From contig JAEUJR010000991.1 of the NCBI GenBank assembly GCA_016793585.1, positions 1-8,325 of the forward strand: DNA of 8,325 bases, in the 5' to 3' direction. The notes under the pieces are model-generated. The model ran no database searches, was not told where the DNA came from, and worked only from the letters and a program-made list of their open reading frames with translations. The position numbers and the translations under genes were made by a program. Below are positions 1-6,062 of the stretch, one piece after another (within the stretch, counting starts at the first letter, position 1; each line of letters begins with the position of its first letter). This stretch comes from Archangium sp. (GTDB taxonomy: Bacteria > Myxococcota > Myxococcia > Myxococcales > Myxococcaceae).

Positions 1-96
1 GGTGTTTCCCTCCTGACGACCGATCGTGATCTCGTCCCGCACGAAAGGAACGACGGTCTTCCGGCCCTCGTCGTCTTCGATGATCAGCTTCAGCAC
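1..96 (-). CDS. FHA-domain protein, N-terminal fragment (runs off left edge)
   Basis: The minus strand reads 32 codons from a GTG at 96-94 to the window edge: it begins MLKLIIEDDEGRKT and continues VVPFVRDEITIGRQEGNT. This is the first part of a forkhead-associated (FHA) domain: beta strands leading to the hallmark Gly-Arg (here IGRQ, residues 25-28), which in the family starts the phosphothreonine-binding loops. FHA domains bind phosphothreonine peptides and commonly read the output of Hanks-type kinases, two of which lie in this window. The start is well fixed: an in-frame TAG lies at 111-109, only four codons upstream, and no other start codon intervenes. No Shine-Dalgarno sequence is seen, so a leaderless mRNA from the promoter at 106-114 is plausible. 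Whatever follows the FHA domain (adenylate cyclase, sigma-54 activator, TPR or others are known partners) is outside the window. Confidence 0.85.
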   Translation of the reverse strand, partial: MLKLIIEDDEGRKTVVPFVRDEITIGRQEGNT

Positions 97-105
97 GCGG
101 AAGGG

Positions 106-114
106 TTTCTAGCA
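106..114 (-). promoter_or_regulatory. Candidate extended -10 promoter for the FHA gene
   Basis: On the minus strand the sequence TGCTAGAAA reads as an extended -10 (TG, one base, then TAGAAA, 4 of 6 matches to TATAAT). The hexamer ends 9 nt before the GTG start codon, so transcription would begin at or within a few bases of the start codon and give a leaderless or nearly leaderless mRNA, consistent with the absence of a Shine-Dalgarno sequence. No convincing -35 hexamer is seen at 16-18 bp. It closely resembles the element in front of the lipoprotein-sorting gene (TGCTAGACA at 2043-2051). Confidence 0.4.
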
Positions 115-148
115 CCACTGTACGGTTCCGCGCATCAACACACGCGTC

Positions 149-163
149 GATTCCGACTGAATC
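149..163. promoter_or_regulatory. Small inverted repeat in the divergent FHA/rhomboid intergenic region
   Basis: GATTC (149-153) and GAATC (159-163) form a perfect 5-bp dyad with a 5-bp spacer. An overlapping dyad, GTCG/CGAC with a 4-bp spacer, occupies 146-157. It lies between the candidate promoters of two divergent genes, the usual place for a shared operator. Five-base arms are short enough to arise by chance, so this is only a candidate site. Confidence 0.2.
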
Positions 164-210
164 TTGTGAGCGACGCATTCACTGCTGGCGGAATGGCGAC
201 GTGTGGTCCT

Positions 211-219
211 TGGTACGAT
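211..219 (+). promoter_or_regulatory. Candidate extended -10 promoter for the rhomboid gene
   Basis: TGGTACGAT reads as TG, one base, then TACGAT, a good extended -10 (4 of 6 matches to TATAAT, including the first T-A and the final A-T). It ends 15 nt before the ATG at 235, predicting a transcript start around 226-227 and a 5' leader of only about 8 nt. No clear -35 is visible. If real, this promoter rules out the alternative upstream starts at 166 (GTG) and 193 (ATG), which would lie outside the mRNA. Confidence 0.4.
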
Positions 220-234
220 GCTGCGGTCTGCTGC

Positions 235-2001
235 ATGGCTGCCCCGGTCACCCTCCGCACGGAAGTCGGCGACGAAGCGCTCGACCTGAGCGAGTTCGAG
301 GCGCGCATCACGAAAGGAGAAGTGTCTCCGCAGAGCCTCGTGTGCATGCCCGCCGTCACGGGAGAACGCTTCGTTCCCGCCTGCGAGCTCGAGCTGTGGC
401 AGCGGCTGCAGAACGGGCGAAGGGCGTACTTCTCGCGCGCGTTCTCGCTCGGCCGGTTTCCCTTCTTCACGTCGGCCGTCATTCTGGTGAACCTCGCCGC
501 CTTCCTCGCGACCGCGCAGGGCGGGGTGCTCGAGCTCGATGACATGGTGCGCTACGGCGGCAAGGTCGGGCCGCTCGTGTTCGATCTCGGCGAGGTGTGG
601 CGGCTGTTCACCGCGAACCTGCTGCACCGCGATGGGCTGCACCTCGGCCTCAACATGTTCGTCCTCTTCAACGTGGGCGGCATGATGGAGAACACCTACC
701 GAACGCTCGACTACCTCTGGCTGCTCGTCTTCGCGGGGCTGGCCACGATGACGGCGTCGCTCTTCTTGAACGAAGCGGTGACCATCGGCGCGTCGGGCAT
801 GGTGTTCGGCTGTCTGGGCGGCGTCGTGGCGTTCGGGCTCAAGTACCGCAGCTCGTTGTCGGCGTTTCATCGCAGCGTCATGGGCGACGCCGCGATTCCG
901 ACGGCGCTGGGGCTGTTGCTCATCGGCATCACCTCGCAGGGCGTCGACAACTGGGCGCATGGCGGTGGCCTGGTGGCGGGCCTCATCACTGGCTCCTTCA
1001 TGAGGCCGCGCCTGCTCGCCGAAGGCCGTCGCTGGTGGTGGGAGCCGGCGCTGCGCGCGTTGCCGTCGATCGGCATTCTGCTGGTCGTCTTCCTCGGCCA
1101 CCTCGTGTTCGCCGAGTTCCTGCCGCCGACGCGCATCGAGCGAGACGACATCTACGGCTTCTCGATTCAGGTGCCGTCGACGTGGGGCCGAGGGGCGACG
1201 CCGCTGGGCAGGGTGGCCTGGTACAACGGGCTGCCCGGGCTCGGGCGCGCCAGCTTCGCCGCCGAAGCCGTGCAGATGACCGAAGGCGCCGACGCGATGG
1301 GGGCGGCGCACCGGTTCGCCGAGGAGCGCCTCACGCCACGCGCGCTGGGGGTCGAGGTGACGCGAGTGCGCGCGGAGTCGGCCGAGCCCGTGCGCATCGG
1401 AGACCGTGACGGGGTGCGCATTCGTGCGGTGGTCGACGAGACCTCGGGCGCGACGCGGCTCGCGGCGTACTTCGTGCCCCGCGGGCGGGTCGTGTACCAG
1501 CTGGTCTTTCAGTGGTCGGCCGAGTACCCGCGCTACGCGCACGTCGTGGAGCAGATGCTCGCCGGGGTTCGTTTCGAAGAGGGCCAGGTGCTGCGGCTCG
1601 CGCGCGCCGAGGCGCTGCTCTTCCCCAACTCCGGGCCCGTGCTGACGCGGCTGGGCCAGGCGCTGCTCGAGCAGGGAGACGCCGTGCCCGCGGCAGAGGC
1701 GCTCGCCGTCGCCGTGAAGACCGACCCGTCGAACGCCGTGGCGCGGGTGCTGCTCTCTCGGGCGTGGTTGTCGGCGGGCGAGGTCGAGCGCTCGTGCGCG
1801 GCCGCCCAGGACGCGGTCACCTACGCACCCGACGACATCGACGCGCTCGAAGCCGAAGCGCGCTGCGAGCTGGCGCTCGGCCACCCCCGCCGTGCGTTGC
1901 TCAAGCTCCAGGCCGCGCGGGGCCTCGAGCCCACCAACAAACGCCTCGAAGACGCCGAGCGCCGCTTGAAAGAGACGCTGCCCGAGTACTTCGGGGAGTG
2001 A
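235..2001 (+). CDS. Rhomboid-family intramembrane serine protease with PsbP-like and TPR C-terminal regions
   Basis: A membrane protease predicted to cleave substrates within the lipid bilayer; the substrate is unknown. From ATG 235 it has 588 residues. Residues 1-60 form a soluble module whose pattern (LSEFEARITKGEVSP, then ERFVPACELE) resembles a GYF_2/DUF4339-type domain. The rhomboid core (about 79-255) has six probable TM helices and every hallmark: WR at 122-123, HLGLN with His136 and Asn140, nucleophile Ser187 in GASG, and His242 in AHGGG. A seventh hydrophobic helix (276-295) follows, then a beta-rich region (305-447, starting DDIYGFSIQVPSTW) like PsbP/DUF1795 proteins, and an alpha-helical TPR region (about 452-580). 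With seven helices and a cytoplasmic N-terminus, the tail would be periplasmic. The frame is open upstream; GTG 166 and ATG 193 are alternative starts. I prefer 235 because of the promoter at 211-219 and because the preceding 23 residues look non-conserved. No Shine-Dalgarno is seen before any of the three. Confidence 0.9.
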   Translation: MAAPVTLRTEVGDEALDLSEFEARITKGEVSPQSLVCMPAVTGERFVPACELELWQRLQNGRRAYFSRAFSLGRFPFFTSAVILVNLAAFLATAQGGVLELDDMVRYGGKVGPLVFDLGEVWRLFTANLLHRDGLHLGLNMFVLFNVGGMMENTYRTLDYLWLLVFAGLATMTASLFLNEAVTIGASGMVFGCLGGVVAFGLKYRSSLSAFHRSVMGDAAIPTALGLLLIGITSQGVDNWAHGGGLVAGLITGSFMRPRLLAEGRRWWWEPALRALPSIGILLVVFLGHLVFAEFLPPTRIERDDIYGFSIQVPSTWGRGATPLGRVAWYNGLPGLGRASFAAEAVQMTEGADAMGAAHRFAEERLTPRALGVEVTRVRAESAEPVRIGDRDGVRIRAVVDETSGATRLAAYFVPRGRVVYQLVFQWSAEYPRYAHVVEQMLAGVRFEEGQVLRLARAEALLFPNSGPVLTRLGQALLEQGDAVPAAEALAVAVKTDPSNAVARVLLSRAWLSAGEVERSCAAAQDAVTYAPDDIDALEAEARCELALGHPRRALLKLQAARGLEPTNKRLEDAERRLKETLPEYFGE

Positions 2002-2002
2002 A

Positions 2003-2027
2003 TTCCGACCGGCCGCCCGAGTCGGAA
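2003..2027 (+). terminator. Stem-loop just after the rhomboid stop codon (possible terminator or operator)
   Basis: TTCCGAC (2003-2009) and GTCGGAA (2021-2027) are perfect 7-bp inverted arms separated by an 11-nt G/C-rich loop. They begin one base after the TGA that ends the rhomboid gene. No T-run follows, so it is not a classical intrinsic terminator. It could weaken read-through into the next gene, protect the 3' end of the mRNA, or, as the right arm lies about 16-20 bp upstream of the candidate -10 at 2043-2051, serve as a regulator site for the downstream gene. Confidence 0.35.
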
Positions 2028-2042
2028 AGCGCCGCCGCCCTC

Positions 2043-2051
2043 TGCTAGACA
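2043..2051 (+). promoter_or_regulatory. Candidate extended -10 promoter for the lipoprotein-sorting gene
   Basis: TGCTAGACA gives TG, one base, then TAGACA. The hexamer ends 8 nt before the ATG at 2060, so the mRNA would be leaderless or nearly so. There is no Shine-Dalgarno in the 18 bases before the ATG, which fits. The match to TATAAT is weak (3 of 6), but the near identity in sequence and spacing to the element before the FHA gene (TGCTAGAAA, 9 nt from its start codon) supports it. No -35 is evident. Confidence 0.4.
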
Positions 2052-2059
2052 CCACGCCC

Positions 2060-2815
2060 ATGCGCCTCCTCTTCGCTTCTGCCGCGCTCGCCGTCTCCTT
2101 CGCCGCCCTCGCCGATGAATCGGCCGCCGACATCTCGAAGAAGTCGCGTGAGAAGGGCGCGCTCAACCTCGTGGGTCTCACCGCCGAGCTGAAGCTCGTC
2201 ACCACCACCGCCGAGGGCAAGGTGAAGGAGCAGCAGCTGACCAGCTCGAGCCGCACCATCAACGGCAAGAGCCACGCGCTCGCCCGGTTCTCGGCTCCTG
2301 CGGGCGTCGCTGGCGTGGCGGTGCTCACCGTCGAAGGCGACAAGAACGAGGGCGACGAGGTGTCGCTGTACCTGCCGAAGCTCAAGCGCGTGCGGAAGGT
2401 CGCGAAGAGCGATCGCGCCAAGTCGTTCATGGAGACGGACTTCGCGTACGCCGACATCGCCTCGAACGGGGCGAGCGACGACGTGAAGCGGCTCGCCGAC
2501 GAGAAGGTGGAGGGCCGCGACTGCTACGTGCTGCAGGGCAAAGGCGACGCCACCTCGGGCTACGGCGACGTGAAGCTCTTCGTCGACAAGCAGACCTACG
2601 TGCCCATGCGCGTCGAGTACGCAGACAAAGAGGGCAAGCCCTTCAAGCGCTACAGCACGCTGAAGCTCAAGGCCTTCAAGGAGCGCGTCATCGCCGCCGA
2701 GGCGTTGATGGAGAACCTGCAGACGAAGTCGAAGACGCAGATGTCGGTGCTCAAGCTCGAGGACTCGGCGCTGGGCGACGACGCCTTCACCGAGCAGGCG
2801 CTCGAGCGCGGGTGA
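2060..2815 (+). CDS. LolA-like outer membrane lipoprotein-sorting protein (PF17131-type)
   Basis: A 251-residue exported protein. A Sec signal peptide (MRLLFASAALAVSFAALA, probable cleavage after Ala18; no lipobox cysteine) sends it to the periplasm. The mature part matches the LolA-like 'outer membrane lipoprotein-sorting' family: a variable N-terminal strand region, VSLYLPKLKRVRKV (101-114), the characteristic SFMETDFAYADI (122-133, family form SFMGSDFSYEDI), and later strands with VKLFVDKQTYVPMRVEY (171-187). The LolA-type half-barrel holds lipid or lipoprotein acyl chains; members often work with an RND/MMPL transporter and a DUF1302-like outer-membrane protein, and a barrel of that sort is encoded at 4497-6062. 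No transporter is in view, so the cargo is unknown. The start is supported by the signal peptide. Its stop is separated by only 3 bp from the stop of the convergent kinase gene. Confidence 0.88.
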   Translation: MRLLFASAALAVSFAALADESAADISKKSREKGALNLVGLTAELKLVTTTAEGKVKEQQLTSSSRTINGKSHALARFSAPAGVAGVAVLTVEGDKNEGDEVSLYLPKLKRVRKVAKSDRAKSFMETDFAYADIASNGASDDVKRLADEKVEGRDCYVLQGKGDATSGYGDVKLFVDKQTYVPMRVEYADKEGKPFKRYSTLKLKAFKERVIAAEALMENLQTKSKTQMSVLKLEDSALGDDAFTEQALERG

Positions 2816-2818
2816 CGT

Positions 2819-4423
2819 TCAGCGCGGCGTGAGGTTGAGGCACGAGCCGGGCCGCTTCGCCTTCAGCTCGGCGAGCGTCTCGTCGGTCGCTTCACAGGTG
2901 AGCTCGAGCCCCAGGTACTGCCGACGCCAGTGCTCTTCGTCGCCGGGCGCGTCTTTCTTCAGGTTCGCCACGAAGATCGAGTCGATCTGCGCGATGACGT
3001 CTTTGCGCTGCGCCACCGTCCACCGTTGTTTGAGCGGCATCTCGAGCAGCAGCAGCTCGAGATCTTTCACCTCGCGGCGGTGGCCCCACAGCTCGGGCGT
3101 GCTGGCGAGCGTCGTCTCTTCGGCCGCGACCGAGCCCATCAGCATCATGCGGTACATGCAGTCACGCTTCGACGGGTCGTAGTTCTGCGCGCTCGCCTGC
3201 AGCGTGGTGAGCTGCCGCTGGGCGAGGCTGGGCGGCATGATGCGTGTGGCGACGACCTTCGCTTCGAGCTCCTTCGTCGACAGCTGGCGAAGCTCGGGTT
3301 TGTAGATCTCGCTGCCCGGGCAGTCGGCTGCGGCAGCGAGAAGAGTCCCCGGGCCCGCCTTCGACAGCTTCCACAGCCCGAAGCCGAGGCCTCCTCCCAG
3401 CACGGCCAGCAGCGCCAGCACGCCGAACACGAGCGGCAGCTTCGAGGGCGCCTGCACCTGGGTGGCCACGGGGGCCGCGGCCGACTGGAGAGCAGGCGTG
3501 GCGCGATTCGCGGCGGCGACGGCAGGGCGCGCGCGTGAGCTCCACGGGGGCGTCGGCAGGGCCTTCATCGCCTGCACGAACTCCTTCGCCGACTGGTACC
3601 GCTGCGCGGGGTCTTTCGCGCAGGCCTTCTGCAGCACCGCGTCGAGCTCGGGGAAGTCGCGGCCCGGTGCGCGCGCTGACAACGAGGGCATGGGCGTCGT
3701 CATCTGATCGACCAGCAAGGCCGGCGCCGAGGTCGACGTGTACGGCGAGAGCCCGGTCATCATCTCGTAGGTGACGAGCCCAAGCGCGTAGACGTCGGCG
3801 CGGCCGTCGAGCGCCTCGGCGCGCACCTGCTCGGGAGCCATGTAGCCGGGGGTGCCAGCGATGGCTCCATCGGCAGTGAGCCGCGCGTTCGCTTCGGGCC
3901 TGAACTTCGCGATGCCGAAGTCGAGCACCTTCACGTGCGTGCCGCCGAGATCGCGCCGCAGCCTGATGTTCTCGGGCTTGATGTCGCGGTGCACGATGCC
4001 GCGCGCGTGGGCGGTCGCGAGCACCTCGCCGACGCGCAGGGCGATGTCGCGGGCCTCGTCGAAGGGCAGGGCGCCCTCGTTCGACAGCCGCGCGCGCAGG
4101 TCTTCGCCCTCGACGAACTCGAAGACGATGTAGAGCTGCCCCGTCTTCGGGTCTCTGCCCGTGTCGAGCAATTGCGCTGCGCCCGGGTGCGTCACCTCGA
4201 GCGAGACCTTCGCCTCCTGCTCGAAGCGCTTCACGAGCCCCGCATCGGCCGAGAGCGCCTCGTTGAGGAACTTGATGGCGACGACGTTGCCGACGCCCAT
4301 CTGGCTGGCCTTGAAGACCGTGCCCATGCCGCCGGCGCCGAGCTGTTTTTCGAGAATGTACCGGCCACCGATGATGCGGTGTTTGCCGCTGATGAACGTG
4401 TCCTGGTCGGGTGCGTCAGCCAC
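2819..4423 (-). CDS. Transmembrane Hanks-type serine/threonine protein kinase with Cys-containing extracytoplasmic domain
   Basis: A complete 534-residue receptor-like kinase. The kinase domain spans about 21-290 and looks active: P-loop GAGGMG (29-34), VAIK with Lys51, helix-C Glu70, HRDIKPEN with catalytic Asp147 and Asn152, DFG Asp168, GTPGYMAPE (190-198) and Asp210 in RADVYALG. The HRD arginine and the threonines 183 and 191 in the activation loop suggest control by autophosphorylation. An Ala/Pro-rich linker (about 291-326) leads to one TM helix (about 329-350), then a 184-residue C-terminal domain predicted to lie outside the cytoplasmic membrane. That domain has four cysteines (368, 422, 510, 528), perhaps two disulphides, and no family I recognise; it may be the sensor. 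The GTG start is forced by an in-frame TGA at 4438-4436; a weak purine stretch GAGAGAG ends 7 nt before it. Divergent from the outer-membrane gene at 4497 and convergent with the LolA-like gene. Confidence 0.93.
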   Translation of the reverse strand: MADAPDQDTFISGKHRIIGGRYILEKQLGAGGMGTVFKASQMGVGNVVAIKFLNEALSADAGLVKRFEQEAKVSLEVTHPGAAQLLDTGRDPKTGQLYIVFEFVEGEDLRARLSNEGALPFDEARDIALRVGEVLATAHARGIVHRDIKPENIRLRRDLGGTHVKVLDFGIAKFRPEANARLTADGAIAGTPGYMAPEQVRAEALDGRADVYALGLVTYEMMTGLSPYTSTSAPALLVDQMTTPMPSLSARAPGRDFPELDAVLQKACAKDPAQRYQSAKEFVQAMKALPTPPWSSRARPAVAAANRATPALQSAAAPVATQVQAPSKLPLVFGVLALLAVLGGGLGFGLWKLSKAGPGTLLAAAADCPGSEIYKPELRQLSTKELEAKVVATRIMPPSLAQRQLTTLQASAQNYDPSKRDCMYRMMLMGSVAAEETTLASTPELWGHRREVKDLELLLLEMPLKQRWTVAQRKDVIAQIDSIFVANLKKDAPGDEEHWRRQYLGLELTCEATDETLAELKAKRPGSCLNLTPR

Positions 4424-4430
4424 GGCGGCA

Positions 4431-4475
4431 CTCTCTCACAATCGCTCACCACGTCACGAGGTCCGGCAGAGAGAG
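4431..4475. promoter_or_regulatory. Divergent promoter region with mirrored CTCTCTC/GAGAGAG element
   Basis: The 73-bp region between the kinase (minus, GTG at 4423) and outer-membrane gene (plus, ATG at 4497) contains a perfect 7-bp inverted repeat: CTCTCTC at 4431-4437 and GAGAGAG at 4469-4475, 31 bp apart. Each gene therefore has GAGAGAG on its own sense strand: 7 nt before the kinase start, where it could act as a weak ribosome-binding site, and 21 nt before the outer-membrane start, too far for that. The symmetry could also mark a shared operator. No confident -10/-35 pair is visible on either strand, so both promoters must lie in this short region or inside the opposing gene. Confidence 0.3.
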
Positions 4476-4496
4476 CAGAAGCGGCGCGCCTGAGCT

Positions 4497-6062
4497 ATGC
4501 GCCCCATCGTGGCTGCCGCGGCGACCCTCCTCGTCGTTCTTCTCTCGCAGGTCGACGCCGGTGCGGTCGATGGCGGAGACGTGGTCGCCGCGCCGATGGC
4601 CATCGAGGGGTTCGAGCCCATCGAAGCCTTCGTCGAGACGCCGCTCGACGCGGGAGTCACCACGCCGGTCATCGAGTCGTTCGAGCCTGCGCCTGCGGCT
4701 CCGACGGTGCGGCTCTTCGGCTCGGTGCGCGCCGACACGAGCGTCGACACGCGCTTCGATTCTCCGCGCAACGTGCCCTTCGCCGAGAACGTGGCCGAGG
4801 GCCGGCTGAAGGCGTCGCTCGGCGTCGACGTGAAGGTGAACGAGCGCGTGCGCCTGGTGCTCGAAGGCCGCGCGCAGGTGCGGTTGGCGACGCAGCGCGA
4901 GTTCGATCGCGCCAAGGGCTTCTTCGAGCCGCTGCTCGGTGATGCGTACGTCGATGTCTATTCGCCGAAGGTCGATCTGCGCGTGGGCAACCAGCGGCTG
5001 GCGCTCGGCGCGAACGCGGCGCTGGCGCCTGCCGACTCGCTCAACTCGCGCGATCTGCGCGAGAGCTTCGTCGCGGGTGAACTCGAAGACACGTTGCTTC
5101 CCGTGCCGGCGGTGCGTGCGCAGGGCACCATCGGGCAGGTCAGCTGGCTCGCGGCCTACGTGCCCTTCTTCATGCCCAACCGCTACTTCGTGTTCGGGCA
5201 GGACGAGGCGCTGCTGCAGCCTGCGCTCGCGCCCTCGTTCGACACGCGCCGCGTCGACCCCTCGGTCGAAGACTTCGTTCAAGAGCGCCTGCTCGAGACC
5301 CGCCGGCCGCCTCCGTTCCTGGGAGACGTGGCGCTGCGGCTCCGGTCGACGGGCAAGTTCAAGGTCGGCGGCTCGTGGGTGTGGATGAACGAGAAGATGC
5401 CGCGCGTCGTGGTCGACCCCGAGGTGCAGGTGCTGGCGTCGGCGAACGCGGCAGGGCGGCCGGTGCCCCAGGCCGTGGCGGCGTCGGTGCTGAACCGGTT
5501 TCAAGCGGGAGAGACGTTGTTCCGCGGCACCTACGCACGCACGCACCTCTTCTCGCTCGAGGGCTCGACCATCGTCGGGCCCGCGCAGGTCGACGCCGAC
5601 GTCACCTTCTCTCCGCGGCAGACGTTCTTCGACGCCGAGTTCAGCCCGGTCGATCACGCGGCCGTCTCGTGGGTGCTCGGCGTCAGCCAGGCGTCTGACT
5701 CGAAGCTCGTCTGGGCCGTCACCTACTTCGGCCTCGCGATTCCTTCGGTGGCCGCGAACGAGCAGCTCATTCTGCTCGAGCCCTCGACCGCGAGAGGCGC
5801 CGCCCGCACGGCGTGGTTCCATCTCTTCGTGGGCAACGTCGGCTACACGCTGCTCGACGATCGCCTCAGCCTCGAGCTGCGCGCCGCGTTCGAGCCCATC
5901 GGCTTGAGCTTCGCCGTCGGGCCGCGCGTCACCTGGCAGGGCTTCGACTCGTTGAAGCTGTGGCTCGCCGCCGAGTTCTTCGAGGGCACCAGCTTCAGCC
6001 CGTTCGGGTACCTGTCGCGCAACGACAAGGTGATGATCGGCGCGCGTTACGAGCTGTTCTAA
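4497..6062 (+). CDS. Exported outer-membrane beta-barrel protein, probably DUF1302-like
   Basis: A 521-residue protein with a Sec signal peptide (MRPIVAAAATLLVVLLSQVDA, n-region Arg2, cleavage near residues 21-23), then a Pro/Glu/Ala-rich segment (about 24-70) and a long run of alternating hydrophobic/polar strands to a C-terminal phenylalanine (ARYELF), the usual BAM recognition signal of outer-membrane barrels. Residues 158-190 (VDLRVGNQRLALG, then PADSLNSRDLRES) resemble the DUF1302 pattern of a basic strand with VGRQ..WG followed by D..NP.DLR; later YVPFFMPNRY (221-230) also fits. No cysteine is present. DUF1302 members often accompany RND/MMPL transporters and LolA-like proteins such as the one at 2060-2815; function is otherwise unknown, and an uncharacterised porin is the alternative. 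The start is fixed by an in-frame TGA at 4491-4493 and by the signal peptide; no Shine-Dalgarno is visible. The last 4 bp overlap the end of the convergent kinase gene. Confidence 0.8.
   Translation: MRPIVAAAATLLVVLLSQVDAGAVDGGDVVAAPMAIEGFEPIEAFVETPLDAGVTTPVIESFEPAPAAPTVRLFGSVRADTSVDTRFDSPRNVPFAENVAEGRLKASLGVDVKVNERVRLVLEGRAQVRLATQREFDRAKGFFEPLLGDAYVDVYSPKVDLRVGNQRLALGANAALAPADSLNSRDLRESFVAGELEDTLLPVPAVRAQGTIGQVSWLAAYVPFFMPNRYFVFGQDEALLQPALAPSFDTRRVDPSVEDFVQERLLETRRPPPFLGDVALRLRSTGKFKVGGSWVWMNEKMPRVVVDPEVQVLASANAAGRPVPQAVAASVLNRFQAGETLFRGTYARTHLFSLEGSTIVGPAQVDADVTFSPRQTFFDAEFSPVDHAAVSWVLGVSQASDSKLVWAVTYFGLAIPSVAANEQLILLEPSTARGAARTAWFHLFVGNVGYTLLDDRLSLELRAAFEPIGLSFAVGPRVTWQGFDSLKLWLAAEFFEGTSFSPFGYLSRNDKVMIGARYELF

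Noticed and set aside
1..165. Plus-strand frame open from the left edge, continuous with the rhomboid gene
   Set aside because: Bases 1-96 encode a clear FHA domain on the other strand, and the plus-strand translation there has no start codon before 166 and no domain-like features.
166..234. Upstream starts for the rhomboid gene (GTG 166, ATG 193)
   Set aside because: They add 23 or 14 residues with no domain-like character, have no Shine-Dalgarno, and lie upstream of the candidate promoter at 211-219. They remain possible; transcript mapping would decide.
109..2457. Very long open frame on the minus strand antisense to the rhomboid and LolA-like genes (782 codons)
   Set aside because: Composition is dominated by Arg, Ala, His, Glu and Gly with no recognisable domain, and it lies opposite two well-supported genes. 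Long antisense open frames are expected in DNA of this G+C content.
3935..4942. Plus-strand open frame antisense to the first kinase and extending over the start of the outer-membrane gene
   Set aside because: Covers the complement of the conserved kinase motifs, and its product is Arg/Ala-rich without recognisable features; shadow of real genes.
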